From the NCBI RefSeq assembly GCF_036417845.1, contig NC_089978.1:139308288-139372287 (forward strand): a DNA stretch of 64,000 nt, read 5' to 3'. Position numbers and translations under genes: made by a program. Origin of the DNA: Apteryx mantelli (Eukaryota > Chordata > Aves > Apterygiformes > Apterygidae). Below the pieces are notes generated by a model that did no database searches, had not been told where the DNA came from, and saw only the letters and a list, made by a program, of their open reading frames with translations. Below are positions 40,442 to 51,689 of the stretch, one piece after another. The number at the start of each line of letters is the position of its first letter. Position 1 is the first letter of the stretch.

Positions 40442-41181
40442 CAGGACAATGAATAATGATGAGCTTTACTAGTTCTATCGTCTTTATTTCATTTTGATGT
40501 ATATTTTGTGGCCTTTCTGATCATTAGCACACACATTCAGGCTCCTGGCTAAGCAAAAGACAATATATCTATAGATGAAAGTGCTCAGTGGTTTTCAGTT
40601 CCTTCCATTCCCACAGTTCCGTGCCCTTAACAACAGCCCTGCACCCTCTACAGCAACAGCACCAAATGGCAGCGTACATAAGGAAGGCACAAGGACTCCT
40701 TGAGATCCTACATGTTTATAAGCTATAAGACTGCAGCTTCAAGCCATGAGATCATGCTTCGGGCACACTTCATGGATGTCAGTCAGACCTGCCAAAAGAT
40801 GGATGTTGGGGCAGTAGTGTCCCTTCTCTTCCTCATTTCCCACAGGGTGTCTGCAGGAATAGGGACCGTGGCTGGCCCTACCACTTAAATTGCAAGAGTG
40901 AGGAGAATACCTATGTGCCTACCCAACTCACATGCATCACCACAAGGACCAATCATGGCCACAAAATGTCTTGCAATGACAAACTCTGAGAAGGCTGCAT
41001 CCCAGACAGCATATCAAATGTTATGGAGAAACTTGCATATGGAGTTCCTAAGGAAGCAAAAGACCCTCTCCTTTTTGCTCCCTGTCTGTTCCTTGACTGT
41101 CCTTGTTCCAGTTTCAGAATCACATCACTTGTAAATAGATATTGCAGACATAAGCATAGCATATTATCTTTCCCTAAGGAG

Positions 41182-41463
41182 TCACACTTCTGTGTGCTGT
41201 GAGCTAAAGGAGGCAAGGCTGCCTTTCAGACTTCGACTAAACTGGCAGAAGCTGGCAGCTCGGATCCTTTGGCCTTTGGTCCCACTTTGGTGTCCATGCT
41301 TGTCACGTGTGATAAAGCTTTCAATCAGCTTCAGCTTTTCATGCTCTTCCTTCAGGAAGAAGTCAACAAGCACGCTTTTCTCCTTTTTGATTTGTTCACT
41401 GATGTCCTTGGGGATGTCAGGAATCATCCAGTCAACCAGAACACTGAGGAACATCACCAAATT
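41182..41463 (-). CDS. ANO2: ANO2 last coding exon: end of helix 10 and cytoplasmic tail
   Basis: The exon encodes 93 residues and a TGA stop (41182-41184). NLVMFLSVLVDWMIP completes helix 10, followed by the DIPKDISEQIKKEKSVLVDF segment and the ANO2-type FLKEEHEKLKL amphipathic stretch. The tail is basic and Ser-rich and ends QHTEV. A terminal T-x-V is a class I PDZ ligand; in mammals the ANO2 C-terminus is reported to tether the channel to PSD-95 in photoreceptor terminals. The acceptor is TTCTGTTTGCAG. An in-frame Met upstream at 41478 lies in the intron and is not the start. The middle of the tail (about residues 52-80 of the exon) is the least conserved and could not be checked. Confidence 0.94.
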   Translation of the reverse strand, partial: NLVMFLSVLVDWMIPDIPKDISEQIKKEKSVLVDFFLKEEHEKLKLIESFITRDKHGHQSGTKGQRIRAASFCQFSRSLKGSLASFSSQHTEV

Positions 41464-43033
41464 CTGCAAACAGAACAAGAGAAGGGAACAAGAATGGAGG
41501 AATCCAAAATACTCAGACTAGAACAAAAACAAACATTCGCTATGGAACAAGGAGGCATGTATCAAACACGTTTTGCTGAAGATGCCTAATGTTAAGCAGC
41601 TGAGTAAGGCCTTACTTGAGAAACCACTTACACTTGCACTTAACCCCATCTCAGCATGGTGACTGAATTAAACATGTGCTTCAGTTAGGTCTGAAACAGG
41701 AATGGGCTTGGATTCATCACATGCATCATTGCCTAAGTGGCTAAAACAGCCTTGTTCTTTACAGTCTTTCAAAGGTGCTTAGTACTCAGCATCAAATTGG
41801 TTGAGACTGAGTTCAAAATCCATTATTATATGGGCAATATCAGAAAAAGCATCCCCCAACACAGTCATACCCCTGTGTTTCCAATGTGGCCTGAGCAAAC
41901 AGCAGACAACTTTCATGGCCATTCTGACCTCAAATCCTTCTGTCTGCTGGCAGTAGGATTTGTGTACACTACTGCAGTGTGCAAGCCAGAATCCTGAACC
42001 TCAAATATCATGGCTACTACAGGTGATGGGCATATAACACAGAAGCAGGAAGAACAGTGGGCAGAGTTTTGCCTGTTTATGAAATCTATAGATAAACCAT
42101 GCATTTAAATTTGTATTATGAAGAGACTATTCTGAAGATTGCTGTGTTGTGTAATGGCTCAAAATGTGTGAGAACTTTTGCTGACAAGGCTACGAGCAGA
42201 AACCCTCCATCCCTGTCCAAGACAATAGAGCTCATTAACCAGGTAATATACTCCGGCAGAACAACAGGTATGTTCTTTGAAGCCCAGCATATCCAGTTGT
42301 CTTCAAATATTTTGCAGGCATTAGTGGAAAGTTACAGCAGACAGAAGGAAGAAGTGGAAGAGGCCAATACAAACCAGACATCTTAGTAATATTCAGCAGG
42401 TGAGGAGAAAAGACAGGCAGATTTTGACATTAGGAGTGGGCCCATTTTAACTGTGGAGGTAACCAAGATCAGGGAGGAGAGCAGGTTTCTCTCATTCAGA
42501 AGATGCTATCAGAGCAAAGCCCTCACCAGTGAATTCTCCATATTCAAGGGGAAGGGATTGTAGAATGTAGACAGTGAAAGATCTTGGAGTATTTATTACC
42601 TGTTACTGTTTATTTCTTGCTTTAGGTAAAGAGCAGTGTTTCACAAGTCTACGTAACAGTTATGTGTCTTTTACATTTGACACCTCTGAGGGTATAAATG
42701 CTGACAGAGTCCACTTAACTGAAATGTTCAAGGGCCTGGAATGTTTTGGGGATCAGTGTTAGTGCCGGGGTTAAGGCAGGCTGTGGAGCTTCCATTTCAT
42801 GAAGGAAAAATAAAATCTGTGCTTGGGAAGTGTGCCACAGTGCTCCAGAGGAAGAATCTGTGCTGCCGCCTACTGACACTGCAGAAGGCCCAGTAGACTG
42901 GGTACAAGCTCATCAAGTTGGGTGTTTGCAAACAGAAAAGTCCTATTGGACATGAATTCCTTTGACACATGCATTTCAATTAATTTATTATGTCATTTCT
43001 GTGACTGAAATTGCAATAGCTCAACAGACTTAC
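41464..43033 (-). other. ANO2: ANO2 last intron, 1.6 kb
   Basis: Donor GTAAGT and acceptor TTCTGTTTGCAG. Apart from an old repeat relic near 41605-41705 I see nothing recognisable in it. Short open frames on the plus strand here (for example 42099-42386) lack any family resemblance or codon signature and look like chance. Confidence 0.8.
41605..41705. repeat. Old inverted-repeat relic (ACTTAAGCA...TGCTTAAGT type)
   Basis: CCTTACTTGAGAAACCACTT, then TGCACTTAACCCC and ACATGTGCTTCAGTTAGG, form a decayed palindrome like those at 2448-2547 and 8953-9077. It sits in the last ANO2 intron, 140 bases from the final exon. Confidence 0.35.
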
Positions 43034-43139
43034 CTGAAATAGAATAACAAAAGCCAAGCGAGCAGATAAGACCGCCCAGTATTGTTTAGAAAACTCATAC
43101 TGGTTTTGGGACCAAGGTGGTTCTCTGTAATCTTTAAAC
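43034..43139 (-). CDS. ANO2: ANO2 exon: loop end and first half of helix 10
   Basis: A 106-base exon: one base completing Arg, then 35 codons. It reads [20 protein letters not shown], then [15 protein letters not shown]. The KDYREPPW block is a signature of ANO1/ANO2 just before the last helix, and [12 protein letters not shown] begins helix 10. Acceptor TTCATTGACAG and donor GTAAGT are both good. It ends at a complete Gln codon, so the next exon starts in phase 0 with NLVMF. Confidence 0.94.
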
Positions 43140-46100
43140 CTGTCAATGAAGACAGCTCAGTTAGCAATCTCTTCCTGCACTAATTGCTTTGATTAACATG
43201 GCTCTCCAGTAGCCGAATCTAAGGAATCAATCCTCCAGATGTTTGTACTTCATCCCATATTATGAAATACAACTCCAGACTTAGATCTGGGCTATTTCCA
43301 ATCAATTTAGTAAGTTTACTCAGTTTTTCACAGTTGTAACCAAAATCAGAATGTTGTTCTAATGTTGGAAATTTCCAGACTTTTCTGGATTTATGAATAA
43401 TCTCTTTTTTGTTAGTGTTAAATTGATCTCAGTGTACACAGAATAAAGTATTGAAATTAAAGTATAAAGATAGTCTAAGGCATTTTCAATCCAAATGAGA
43501 TAACCTTGCACTCATCCCACCTAAACTGAGATTTATTTAGGGAGTAATTAAGCCCACATAAGGTCTGAATCACACTCTGGAGGTTCCTGTCTCTCTCCAT
43601 AAACAATAGAGGGAGCCAGGGGAAACACACTTCCTATACTAAGCCTTAGACAGGATAAAACAGAGTCTTAGTGGTTTGGTGCAAAGACTGATGCTTTTAG
43701 TATTATCGTCAATCATTTGGAAGTAAACAGCAGGATAATAAAAGTCACAGATGCTCCTAAATTAGAAAGGTTTGCAAACAGCAGGAAATACAGAGAGCAG
43801 TAAGAAATACAGACAGGAAACACAACAAGAATAATCTGGGGAAATGGATAATTAAAATAAAACAACTGAAGGATCTTGAAAGAATAAAGTTTGAAAGAAA
43901 ATGCAGTGAAAAGTGGCTGGAGCTTATGGTGCCCAGCAAGTTCGTAGAAGCTTGAAAGATGACAGCAGCATAATATGACTTGTGTATGTATAAAAAAAAG
44001 GCAAAATGGGAGGTATTAGCCCTTCTCTGAGCATCTCAGGTAGAACCACACCTGGAATACTGCATTCAGCTGTGGGTATTTCAGAGAAAAAAAAAAAGAT
44101 ATCCATAAATTGAAGGCAGTTCAGCAAGGGAGTCAATGGTCTGAGGAAACTGACTCACCAGAAGAGATTAAAGAAGAGCATATGTATTTCTCCACTCTGG
44201 TTAAGTAACAGCCACAGTTGGACATGATAATCATACACAAATTGTGCCTTTAGGACTGAAAAGAATCATTTAATGCTGTTCACAGTGTTTGACTAGGAGT
44301 AATGGGATGAAATTAAGAAAGGGAAAATCTGGTTTGAATACCATGAAACCCTTCCTGACAGTAAGATTCTTTAGACTGCAGAAAAGCCTCCATTGGGGAA
44401 TAATGGAAGAGGTTCATATATAAAACCTGTCAGTTTCAATTTGCAGGTGCTCTTACCAAAATTACCTCCAGCTTCTGTCCACGTGGGCTTGCACTTTGAA
44501 TTATGCATTTACAAAAACCCCAAAGTCATAGGAAATTCAGCCTGAAACACTGGATGAAATTCCACGCTGCACCTTTTGGAGACAAAGTACACAGGATACA
44601 GCCCCATGATGGCGGGGAGAGGAGGACGAGGAGGAGAAAATAACTTTAAATCAGGTCTGTTCTAACTTAATGAAAGAACTACCTGGGCTGTGATACAGAC
44701 CATATTTTTGTTGTGTTCAACAATGCGCACACAGCAGCTGAGCTCTCCTTCCTATCTTACACAGGTTCCTATTTGAGCCTATGCTGTGCCTGCACTTTGA
44801 GATTTCTCCACCAGTACCTCTCTGTACAATACGGACTCCCACATATTACTCAAATCTGCATATAAGGATTGCAGCCAGGGCCAGAACCAGTTCCATCAAA
44901 TTCACTCCACCTGAACATCAAAATCAGGGAAAACTACTGAGCTTGCTGAGGATTGTGTCTAGCATGATAAATCAATTCCAACCTTGAAACTCAGCCTAGG
45001 TTCACCTGGAAGAGTCACCAACTGTGGTGGGATTTTCCTTTAATGTACTCCGAGCTTCACAAACTATGCAAGTGTTGCAGGACATTAGACCCCATGGAAA
45101 TTTCACCTGGCTCAGTGGGAAATCACACTGCTTATGATGCCTGAACATACTTTCAACAGAACACCAGCAGGTGATTTATGATGAAGGGTAATATTGTCAG
45201 AGCTACAGACAAGGTGGCTAGGCCTCCTTTCCACCTCCCTTTTTAATTATGCCATAGCACATGGGACCTTAAAGTGCAATAATCCAAGGCTTTTCTAGCC
45301 ACTACACTCTACAGGTACTTTCTTAAAAAAAAAACAATCCCACCTATCTCCTCAATTCCACAGCCCTCCAATTCTTGGTTCTTAAAATATTTGCTTCAGC
45401 AGATAAGCTAGGAAGAGCAAACAGCTGGTACTCCAAAGTCTATTGTGTTGCAAACATAGGAAGCATTTCCAATTCCACTGAAAAGAGACAAGAATGTGAT
45501 GTAGTCGATGTGGTTTAAGAACAGAGCACAGAAAACTTCTGAGGGGAAAACCAAAAATGCACACTGAAAACAGAAAATTGTTGGGGAAGTTAAATGAGGA
45601 TGGATGGAGAGGACTGGTCAGAGAAAACTGATCTACAGTCAAAGAGTTAAGATAAATATGTAATTATATTTAAGAACTATGTCAGGTGTGCAAAAAGAAA
45701 TGCTAGTAGAAAAATAAAAATGTGTGAGTAGGTGGAATCATGAATAAGCCTAAATGAGCTGATCTATTTAATTTCTTTTTTTAAGTTGGTCTTTCACAAG
45801 AAATTGGGGAAAATATGACTGAATCACTATGAAGTTGTGCTTCAGTAATGCTGTATAGATGGGTTTACCAAACAGGGGAATATAAGAATTGCTGGGGGAA
45901 AGAAAAGAATCCACGACTGATCATTGGGTGCAGATGACAAGGATCCCAGGGCATTAAGAAAATTAATTCATTCAAGACACTCTATAAATTTGCTGAATAT
46001 GGAAACAGAGTTACGTTAAGGGAAAAGTCCCTTTAATGACTGCATATCTGCTGCCTTTTTCTTTTCAATGTGATCAGCATGCTTTCATGCACTCCATTAC

Positions 46101-49100
46101 CATATCAGATTATAAAGATTAAAAGTACTAAACCAATAAAAATGTCACACAATTTAGCAAGGTTTGCTTTTAATTTGCCTTCAGCTACACAGCTACATTT
46201 TGCTCTAAAAAAATCATCACAACTAATGCTGTGCACCAGACTGGCAGTACAGCAGTGTTTATTTGGAAGCAGTGTCAAAGAGTTCACAGCATTGTAGAAA
46301 ATGCTGCTCAAAATATTTAAAGAATGCACTCTGAATATTCAGTGGGAGAGTTGTTTCTGGCTTTTTATGGTTATTTTCAAGATACCTTAATCTCTGGCAA
46401 TGCCCGTAAACAGTAAAATTCAGACTTATTGTAACCACATTTATCTCCAGAGGTCACAGAAATCTAAGAATAGGAAAGGTCAGCTTGTTCCCAACATATT
46501 TGCCAGAAACAGAAAAGCAGATATTTTTTCCAGCTTGAGGGACACTGTTTGTTGCCTGCCACTTGGGAGATGAGCTAGATACCCCATGTTTTATCACAGT
46601 GATAGTTCTGGCCAAAGCAGTGACTTTGGTAGGATTTAAATAAAACGGGTGTTAATCCGAAACAGTGAATGTGCTTGCTGACATCTTCTCATAATCATTT
46701 CCTGATAAGGGAAGAGAATTGCTCTCATGGTTGTTTCTCATTCAGAGTAGTACATGGTCAAACATTTAATATGTTTCTTATTTGCAATCTTTTTTTTCCT
46801 CAGTAGCACAGACCTGATATTCTCAGGCAGGGACCACTTTTAAATTTATGGTGGATTATTACCTTCTCCCTGTATTTTGGCTCTGTTGAATCCATGCTAA
46901 TCTGAGTGCTGTGCAGCACTATTTCACCTGAGTGATTTTCTCTCTCTTTAACCGCTTAAAAGTTAGGGATCTGCTCCATCATTCGTCTAGGCCTCCCCTG
47001 TAGCTGAGGTAAGAACGTAGGCACATCCCAAAGGCAATTTGAAGCTAAGTGTCTGAACTTGAGGGCCAGGTTTCTCTCCACATTTACTCTGCTTCCAGTG
47101 CCTGCAGAAGGATCTGAGATTCATCAATTTGATGGGTTAAAACTAGGTGTGATAAATACCACCTGCTCAAATCTGGGGAATCATAGGTATGGTTAAAGTT
47201 TTCTTACGCAGGAGCAGGACATAACTGTGCACAGACTAAACTGAATAGTGCCAACTTTAAGACTCTTTGGGGGAAATTATTATATCATTATATTGAACAT
47301 TTTCTTTAAGCTGGGTTTTTATTTGTAGGCTTGATTGAAAATGTTTGAAGTATTGCCATTTCAATAAAACTGGTTATTTCCTAAGATACCCAGAATGGGA
47401 AAAAAAAAAGATTCTGTGGAAAATAGGTATATACTCTACATTTAGAAACATGCAGTTATTTAGAAACAAAGGAAGGTGTCTGGCTACTTCAAGAAACTAA
47501 CTAGAGTGTAATCCCTTAAATAATCAGTGAAGAGAGATGGACTGCTCTGAAGGGCAATTTATAACACCTAAATTAGAAGCCTAATTCCACAGTGAATTTC
47601 TCTTGCTGCTTTTAAGTGTCTGCTTATTTCTAAATTAATTTATTTTTAAAAGAGCAAAATCAGTACCGTATATTTAAAATGAATTAAATTATGTGGGGGG
47701 GGTTGATTTTTTTTAAATCAAAATGTTCGATTCATTTGAAATATTTTCCCTCTCCAACTTTAGCATGAAGACAATTTGCTCCTCAAAGATTTTGGTGCGA
47801 CATAAGTGTATATTCTAACCAGCTTTAGTTACTAGCTTTCCTTGTCATGCCGAAAGCTGCTGTTACAGATTTGTAGAAAAGAGGAAAAGGCATAACTGAG
47901 TGGTAACCATACAAAAATCCCCAGCTGCCTTAGCTATATTACATCTGTATATACTCTGTAAATACAGTTTTTTTAAGAAACATTGAATGGCAGTTTTGTG
48001 GAAATATAGGGATCACTGGAATTAATAATGAAGAAATTTACTTGCTTATTCAATACTGATTTATGAAGGACAATGTATTTAGGTGGATGGGAGGAAAGGA
48101 GGAAAAAATTCTGGAGCTCTAACTAGAAAATGTTACATGAAATCTACAATAACTAACAATATTTTCTGCCAGTATCTCAGTATTCAATAAACCACTATTG
48201 CAAGAACAACCTGATGCAAAGAGGTATGAGACTGTCACCTGTAAGATTTGTATCATCATTCTGCTTTGCTTGGCAACTGATTTTGTGGTCTTTGACTCTG
48301 ATACTGAGAGGATATAGTGACAGATTTCCAGCACCTCACCAAATCTTGGCCCCTTAGCCAAAACTGATCTAAGAGTGATATTGCACAATGAAAGCAGAAG
48401 CCCCAAGACCTGAGTTTGAGAATGTAGACTGGGAAAGACTGAGGTTAAACTAGATATAGAGACATGGTAGGTTTAGATGGTCACTATCAGGAGCACAAAT
48501 TGCAAAAACCATGGCAGGTATCCAGAAAAACAGTGGACATATACAAACACATTATACTTCAAAATAAAGAAGGCAAATTAAGGACCTTTGTTTAGTAGAA
48601 AACACATAAATAAAGTCTTGCCTTCCAAAGAAAATGGAAGACCAAATTATGTGACCATCTCTCTCTTGCTGATGCAGAGGCTAGGTCCAGTGTGATTTTC
48701 AAGCTTCCAAAAGGAAGGTGAGGCAGGCTCTTGGGTACAGCCCTGACCAGAGGGGTTCAGCTGTGTGCAGCCTTGGGCTCTTTCAATTGCACATATTTTT
48801 ATGAAAAAGCAAGGGTACATTCAGAACCCTGGATCCATGTTAGTGATTTCTCATGCCAACTGGAACTATCCCATAGGTATCTACTCCCTGGGATTTTTTG
48901 CTTTTCCTGAGGAGCAGTGGGCTAGATTTTCTGGATATATTTTAAAGGAAGTTCAGCCTTGCATCCCCCTGACTGAAAAGATGAAGCTGAAATATGGGAC
49001 TTGTAGAGGGGAAGGGTGCAAGTTTTAAAGATGGGCAGCCTATATTGAAAACTCGATCTCATTAAGTAAACACTGAATTTAGTAAAGAGAAAGAAAGCCA

Positions 49101-49411
49101 AGTTCTAACTACTGGGAGTCCATTTTTAAAACTGGATTCTGCTCCCATTGTTCTTGAAAGTTTTGTCTTTCAGGACAGAAAAGATTTCTATTTAAGTCTT
49201 TGTTTAAATTGTTTATTTTGTCTTTTAAGGCACTGAAAAAAAACCCTTCTAAGAACATTCTAAGACAGTAAGTACATTCTAAAAGCTGTACTCTTAAAAC
49301 TACATTTTTAAAGGCACAAATACTATTAGTTCCCATTTGGAAAATTTTTGCTTAACAAAAGACCCAAAGAATTTACTTCACCTATGCAAAATGCCATTAG
49401 AACTACTTTAC
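43140..49411 (-). other. ANO2: ANO2 intron, 6.3 kb
   Basis: Donor GTAAAG and acceptor TTCATTGACAG. Its main content is an ancient CR1/L3-like relic (43675-44425). The remainder, 44.4-49.4 kb, is AT-rich with short homopolymer runs (A10 near 45326, T runs near 46790 and 47700). Short stretches near 47065-47100 and 47545-47600 vaguely resemble the old palindromic repeats. No exon-like conserved frame was seen on either strand. Confidence 0.75.
43675..44425 (+). mobile_element. Ancient CR1/L3-like LINE relic
   Basis: A heavily mutated LINE fragment, antisense to ANO2. Recognisable islands in order are: a TCACAGATG-like remnant of the catalytic GCAGATGA (FADD) followed by TTAGAAAGGTTTGC; GAACCACACCTGGAATACTGC (43-44 kb boundary, near 44043, the R-P-H-L-E-Y-C block); ATTGAAGGCAGTTCAGCAAGG; and CTTCCTGACAGTAAGATTC near 44350, matching the end of old CR1 ORF2s. 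These islands fall in the same order and spacing as in the younger CR1 copies. The 3' tail is not clear, so the right boundary is approximate. Confidence 0.7.
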
Positions 49412-49593
49412 CTGCAGAATAAAACATCCTGTGCAAATGGGGAGTTTTCTGGCTGTGTTCCAACCTTGAGATGACTGACATTGAAGTATGAGAGTGTGTG
49501 ATTGATGAAGCCATGCATGGTTCCATTTTGACTGTATGCGTATTGATACATAAGGCGTGGAATGAAATCAGATGTGACAGAAATCACAAAAGC
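49412..49593 (-). CDS. ANO2: ANO2 exon: end of helix 9 and glycosylated extracellular loop
   Basis: A 182-base exon of 60 codons plus two bases of an Arg codon. It begins [18 protein letters not shown] (second half of helix 9) and continues into the extracellular helix 9-10 loop. That loop contains three N-glycosylation sequons: NGT (residues 23-25 of the exon), NHT (31-33) and NVS (38-40). It ends QDVLFC plus AG, which joins the G of the next exon to give CR. Donor is GTAAAG, acceptor GCCTCCCAG. The loop is the most divergent part of the family, but the GTMHGF-NHTLS core and closing FC are conserved, so the assignment is firm. Confidence 0.93.
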
Positions 49594-49740
49594 CTGGGAG
49601 GCAAAAAAAACAATGCTGTGAATCTATGCTTAATGTTTTTCATATTAACTTAATTCAGGTGCTAATTTTCATGTTCAAGTAAGTTTAGAAAAAGTGATGA
49701 AGTGAGGGTTAAATGGCTGGATACAGAATATATAGTTTTG

Positions 49741-49806
49741 TTTTATATATATATATATATATAATATTTTATATATATATATAAATATAATATATAGTTT
49801 TATAAA
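49741..49806. repeat. AT-rich palindromic microsatellite
   Basis: Two (TA)n arrays flank a central AATATTTTATAT-type segment, followed by AAATATAATATATAG. The stretch is almost entirely A and T and largely self-complementary, so it can extrude as a cruciform. It lies about 150 bases upstream (in ANO2 sense) of the exon 49412-49593 acceptor. Confidence 0.9.
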
Positions 49807-50069
49807 TAACCTGCTCTCTCTCCAGGGGAGCTTGTAGTTAGGCAGGTGGATCATTTCTGAGAGCACAGAGTAAGAAAAGCAATTAAAGTATGTCTATTTT
49901 TCCAACTGCTTCCCTCTCTGGAACCATTAGGAGGTTTTTCACTAGTTTTTTTAAAAAATAGGTTAAATAACAGGCATGCTAGCTTTGTGATATAATTTGG
50001 TGTAATTACACAGTGCTAACTCAGTCAGACCAGCAGAGTGCAAAGTATTCATCCTCCATTCACCTCTCT

Positions 50070-50150
50070 GCACCAGGACTTATGCATCTGACATCAATGG
50101 AGCTCATGCTGGAATAAAACCGGTACAATTGTGAAGAGACACAGAAGTAT
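50070..50150. repeat. Old inverted-repeat relic (TGACATCAATGGAG type)
   Basis: GACATCAATGGAGCTCATGC followed by a GGTACAATTGTGAAGAGA segment matches the pattern of an ancient repeat in which a GACTTCAATGGAGTTAC core is followed by ACCAGTGTAACTGAGA. Similar spacing and order are seen near 29098-29155. It lies in the 1.9-kb ANO2 intron. Confidence 0.4.
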
Positions 50151-51531
50151 CTAGATCATGTCAATAAGAATTCATTTAGTGCTGTATTTTGCCAAATAGT
50201 TCTTCTGACACAATACTGTTCGGCTTGAGTAGAGAAGCAGAATTGGGCATTCAGTCATTTTTTCAAATCAGGTGTGCATATATTTACATTTCTGTCAACA
50301 AGAATTAGCTAACTGACATTTTAATGGAATCCCCCGGAAATGCGGATGAACAGAGTTTGTTTGATACAGCAAACAATCAGGGCAAAATGTAAAATCTGAA
50401 TACAAACCTGCAAAGTGCATTCAGATAAAACCACAGTTTTGCTCATCTTGCACAGATCAGTGCTGTAAGGCCTGAAATCTATGCCTGATACCAACATTAT
50501 GGCTCTGTGCAGCACTGCACAAATTTCCTAACTTACGTCCAAGAAACAGCCAAGCTATATCTGAATACTGCTTCACCCACACCCACACCAAATAACTCTG
50601 CTTCTTAGGAGGCATTACAGTTCTCCCAGTTGTAATGAGAGCTTAGATACTGCTATAGAGTGCCGTTATGTTGGATGTGATCGTACTAAATAAATTGCAT
50701 ATCTCCTCTGCACAAGTTTCCCCCTCAGTAGTGACAATCATCTACCTCTCTAAAATGCTTTGATATCAACGAGTTAAAAATACTAAGTGCTATTATGATT
50801 AACTTCTAGGACACGAGTTGTTTTTATCTTAAAGCATACATAGGAAAATTTTACTTAAGACATACATGTAGACCAATAGACATAATGTATCTGTATACCA
50901 GACACATTATGTTTATATGTAATCATTCTTGTTGGATTGAAGAGTATCTTTCTCAGTTAAGATTTTGTAGTTTGGGAAGTGTGTAAGCTAAGTCAAAAGA
51001 AGGTACTCTGTTACAGAAAAACTCACTTTGCAGGAGAAAATATGTTTAGGGATATAACCATATTTGTTATAAGTGAATAGTATATAGCAGAACAAATGTT
51101 AATGCTTTTCCATTCAGTCAAGGCCTTTCTGCTCTGAGAACCCACTCTTGGATGTTATATTTACATCATTTTCATTCACACCAACAGCTATACTAGCAGA
51201 GTGACAGAAAGAGGCATATATATGAATGAGAAGCAGATCTTTAGCAATTAGCTGGATTGTTGCCTGCTTATGTCCCATTCATTAGTTGTTTTATATGAAT
51301 TAGCATTCCTGTCATACATAACACAACGATACAGAGAATGAGGTGAGTGAACGGTCATCTCCTTTGTAATTCAGGTGGTGTTTTACACTTCCACAAGAAT
51401 GAACTGGATAATTTAGATTTTATTGTATTTTATAGCAATTGAGGAAATTAGACATCACTTTTAAATTAGGTTGGAGGGACAAAATAACCTCTTAAGATCA
51501 TGTCTAAAAGCTGGTGTAACCAAATACTTAC

Positions 51532-51584
51532 ATTAATGATAACTGAAAGCTTTCCAATACCACTCAGAATGTTATACCAAATTC
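51532..51584 (-). CDS. ANO2: ANO2 exon: start of helix 9
   Basis: A 53-base exon: two bases completing Gly, then 17 codons reading IWYNILSGIGKLSVIIN. This matches the anoctamin segment entering helix 9 (IWYNILRGIGKLAVIIN in ANO1 from memory). The acceptor is ACTTACAG and the donor GTAAGT (51526-51531). It ends in phase 0 and continues into [10 protein letters not shown] of the next exon. It cannot be found by open-reading-frame length; identification is by motif and splice frame. Confidence 0.92.
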
Positions 51585-51689
51585 CTGTAAGTGAAAAACA
51601 GAGCCTCATTAAGGGTTTTACTACCATGTTTTTTCTTCCTTATTGAATTCTTGGTGTTCTCATCATTGTAATGATTTTTCATTACCTAC
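51585..51689 (-). other. ANO2: ANO2 intron, 105 bases
   Basis: A very short intron with donor GTAGGT and acceptor CACTTACAG. It splits a Gly codon (G, then GA) between KDI and IWYNILSG. It is close to the minimal length for an efficiently spliced vertebrate intron and contrasts with its 12.1-kb upstream neighbour. Confidence 0.9.

Larger units (their letters stand above)
40085..41181 (-). other. ANO2: Probable ANO2 3'UTR
   Basis: The sequence immediately downstream of the stop codon on the minus strand must begin the 3'UTR. Its extent is inferred: an AATAAA on the minus strand at 40106-40111 is followed by a T/GT-rich stretch (about 40070-40100) suited to cleavage and polyadenylation. An earlier AATAAA at 40493-40498 lacks a GT-rich downstream element and would give a shorter UTR. 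Longer UTRs are possible, since other AATAAA-like sites occur further left. Confidence 0.4.
49594..51531 (-). other. ANO2: ANO2 intron, 1.9 kb
   Basis: Donor GTAAGT and acceptor TTTTGCCTCCCAG. It holds an AT-rich palindromic microsatellite (49741-49806) and an old inverted-repeat relic near 50070-50150. The remaining sequence, about 50.2-51.5 kb, shows nothing I recognise. Confidence 0.8.

Noticed and set aside
41464-41478. Met at 41478 as a start codon for a small protein
   Set aside because: It lies in the polypyrimidine/acceptor region of the intron; the frame is the ANO2 terminal exon read back into the intron.
41192-41589. Plus-strand open frames of 106-109 codons over the last ANO2 exon
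   Set aside because: Opposite-strand shadows of the real ANO2 coding exon.
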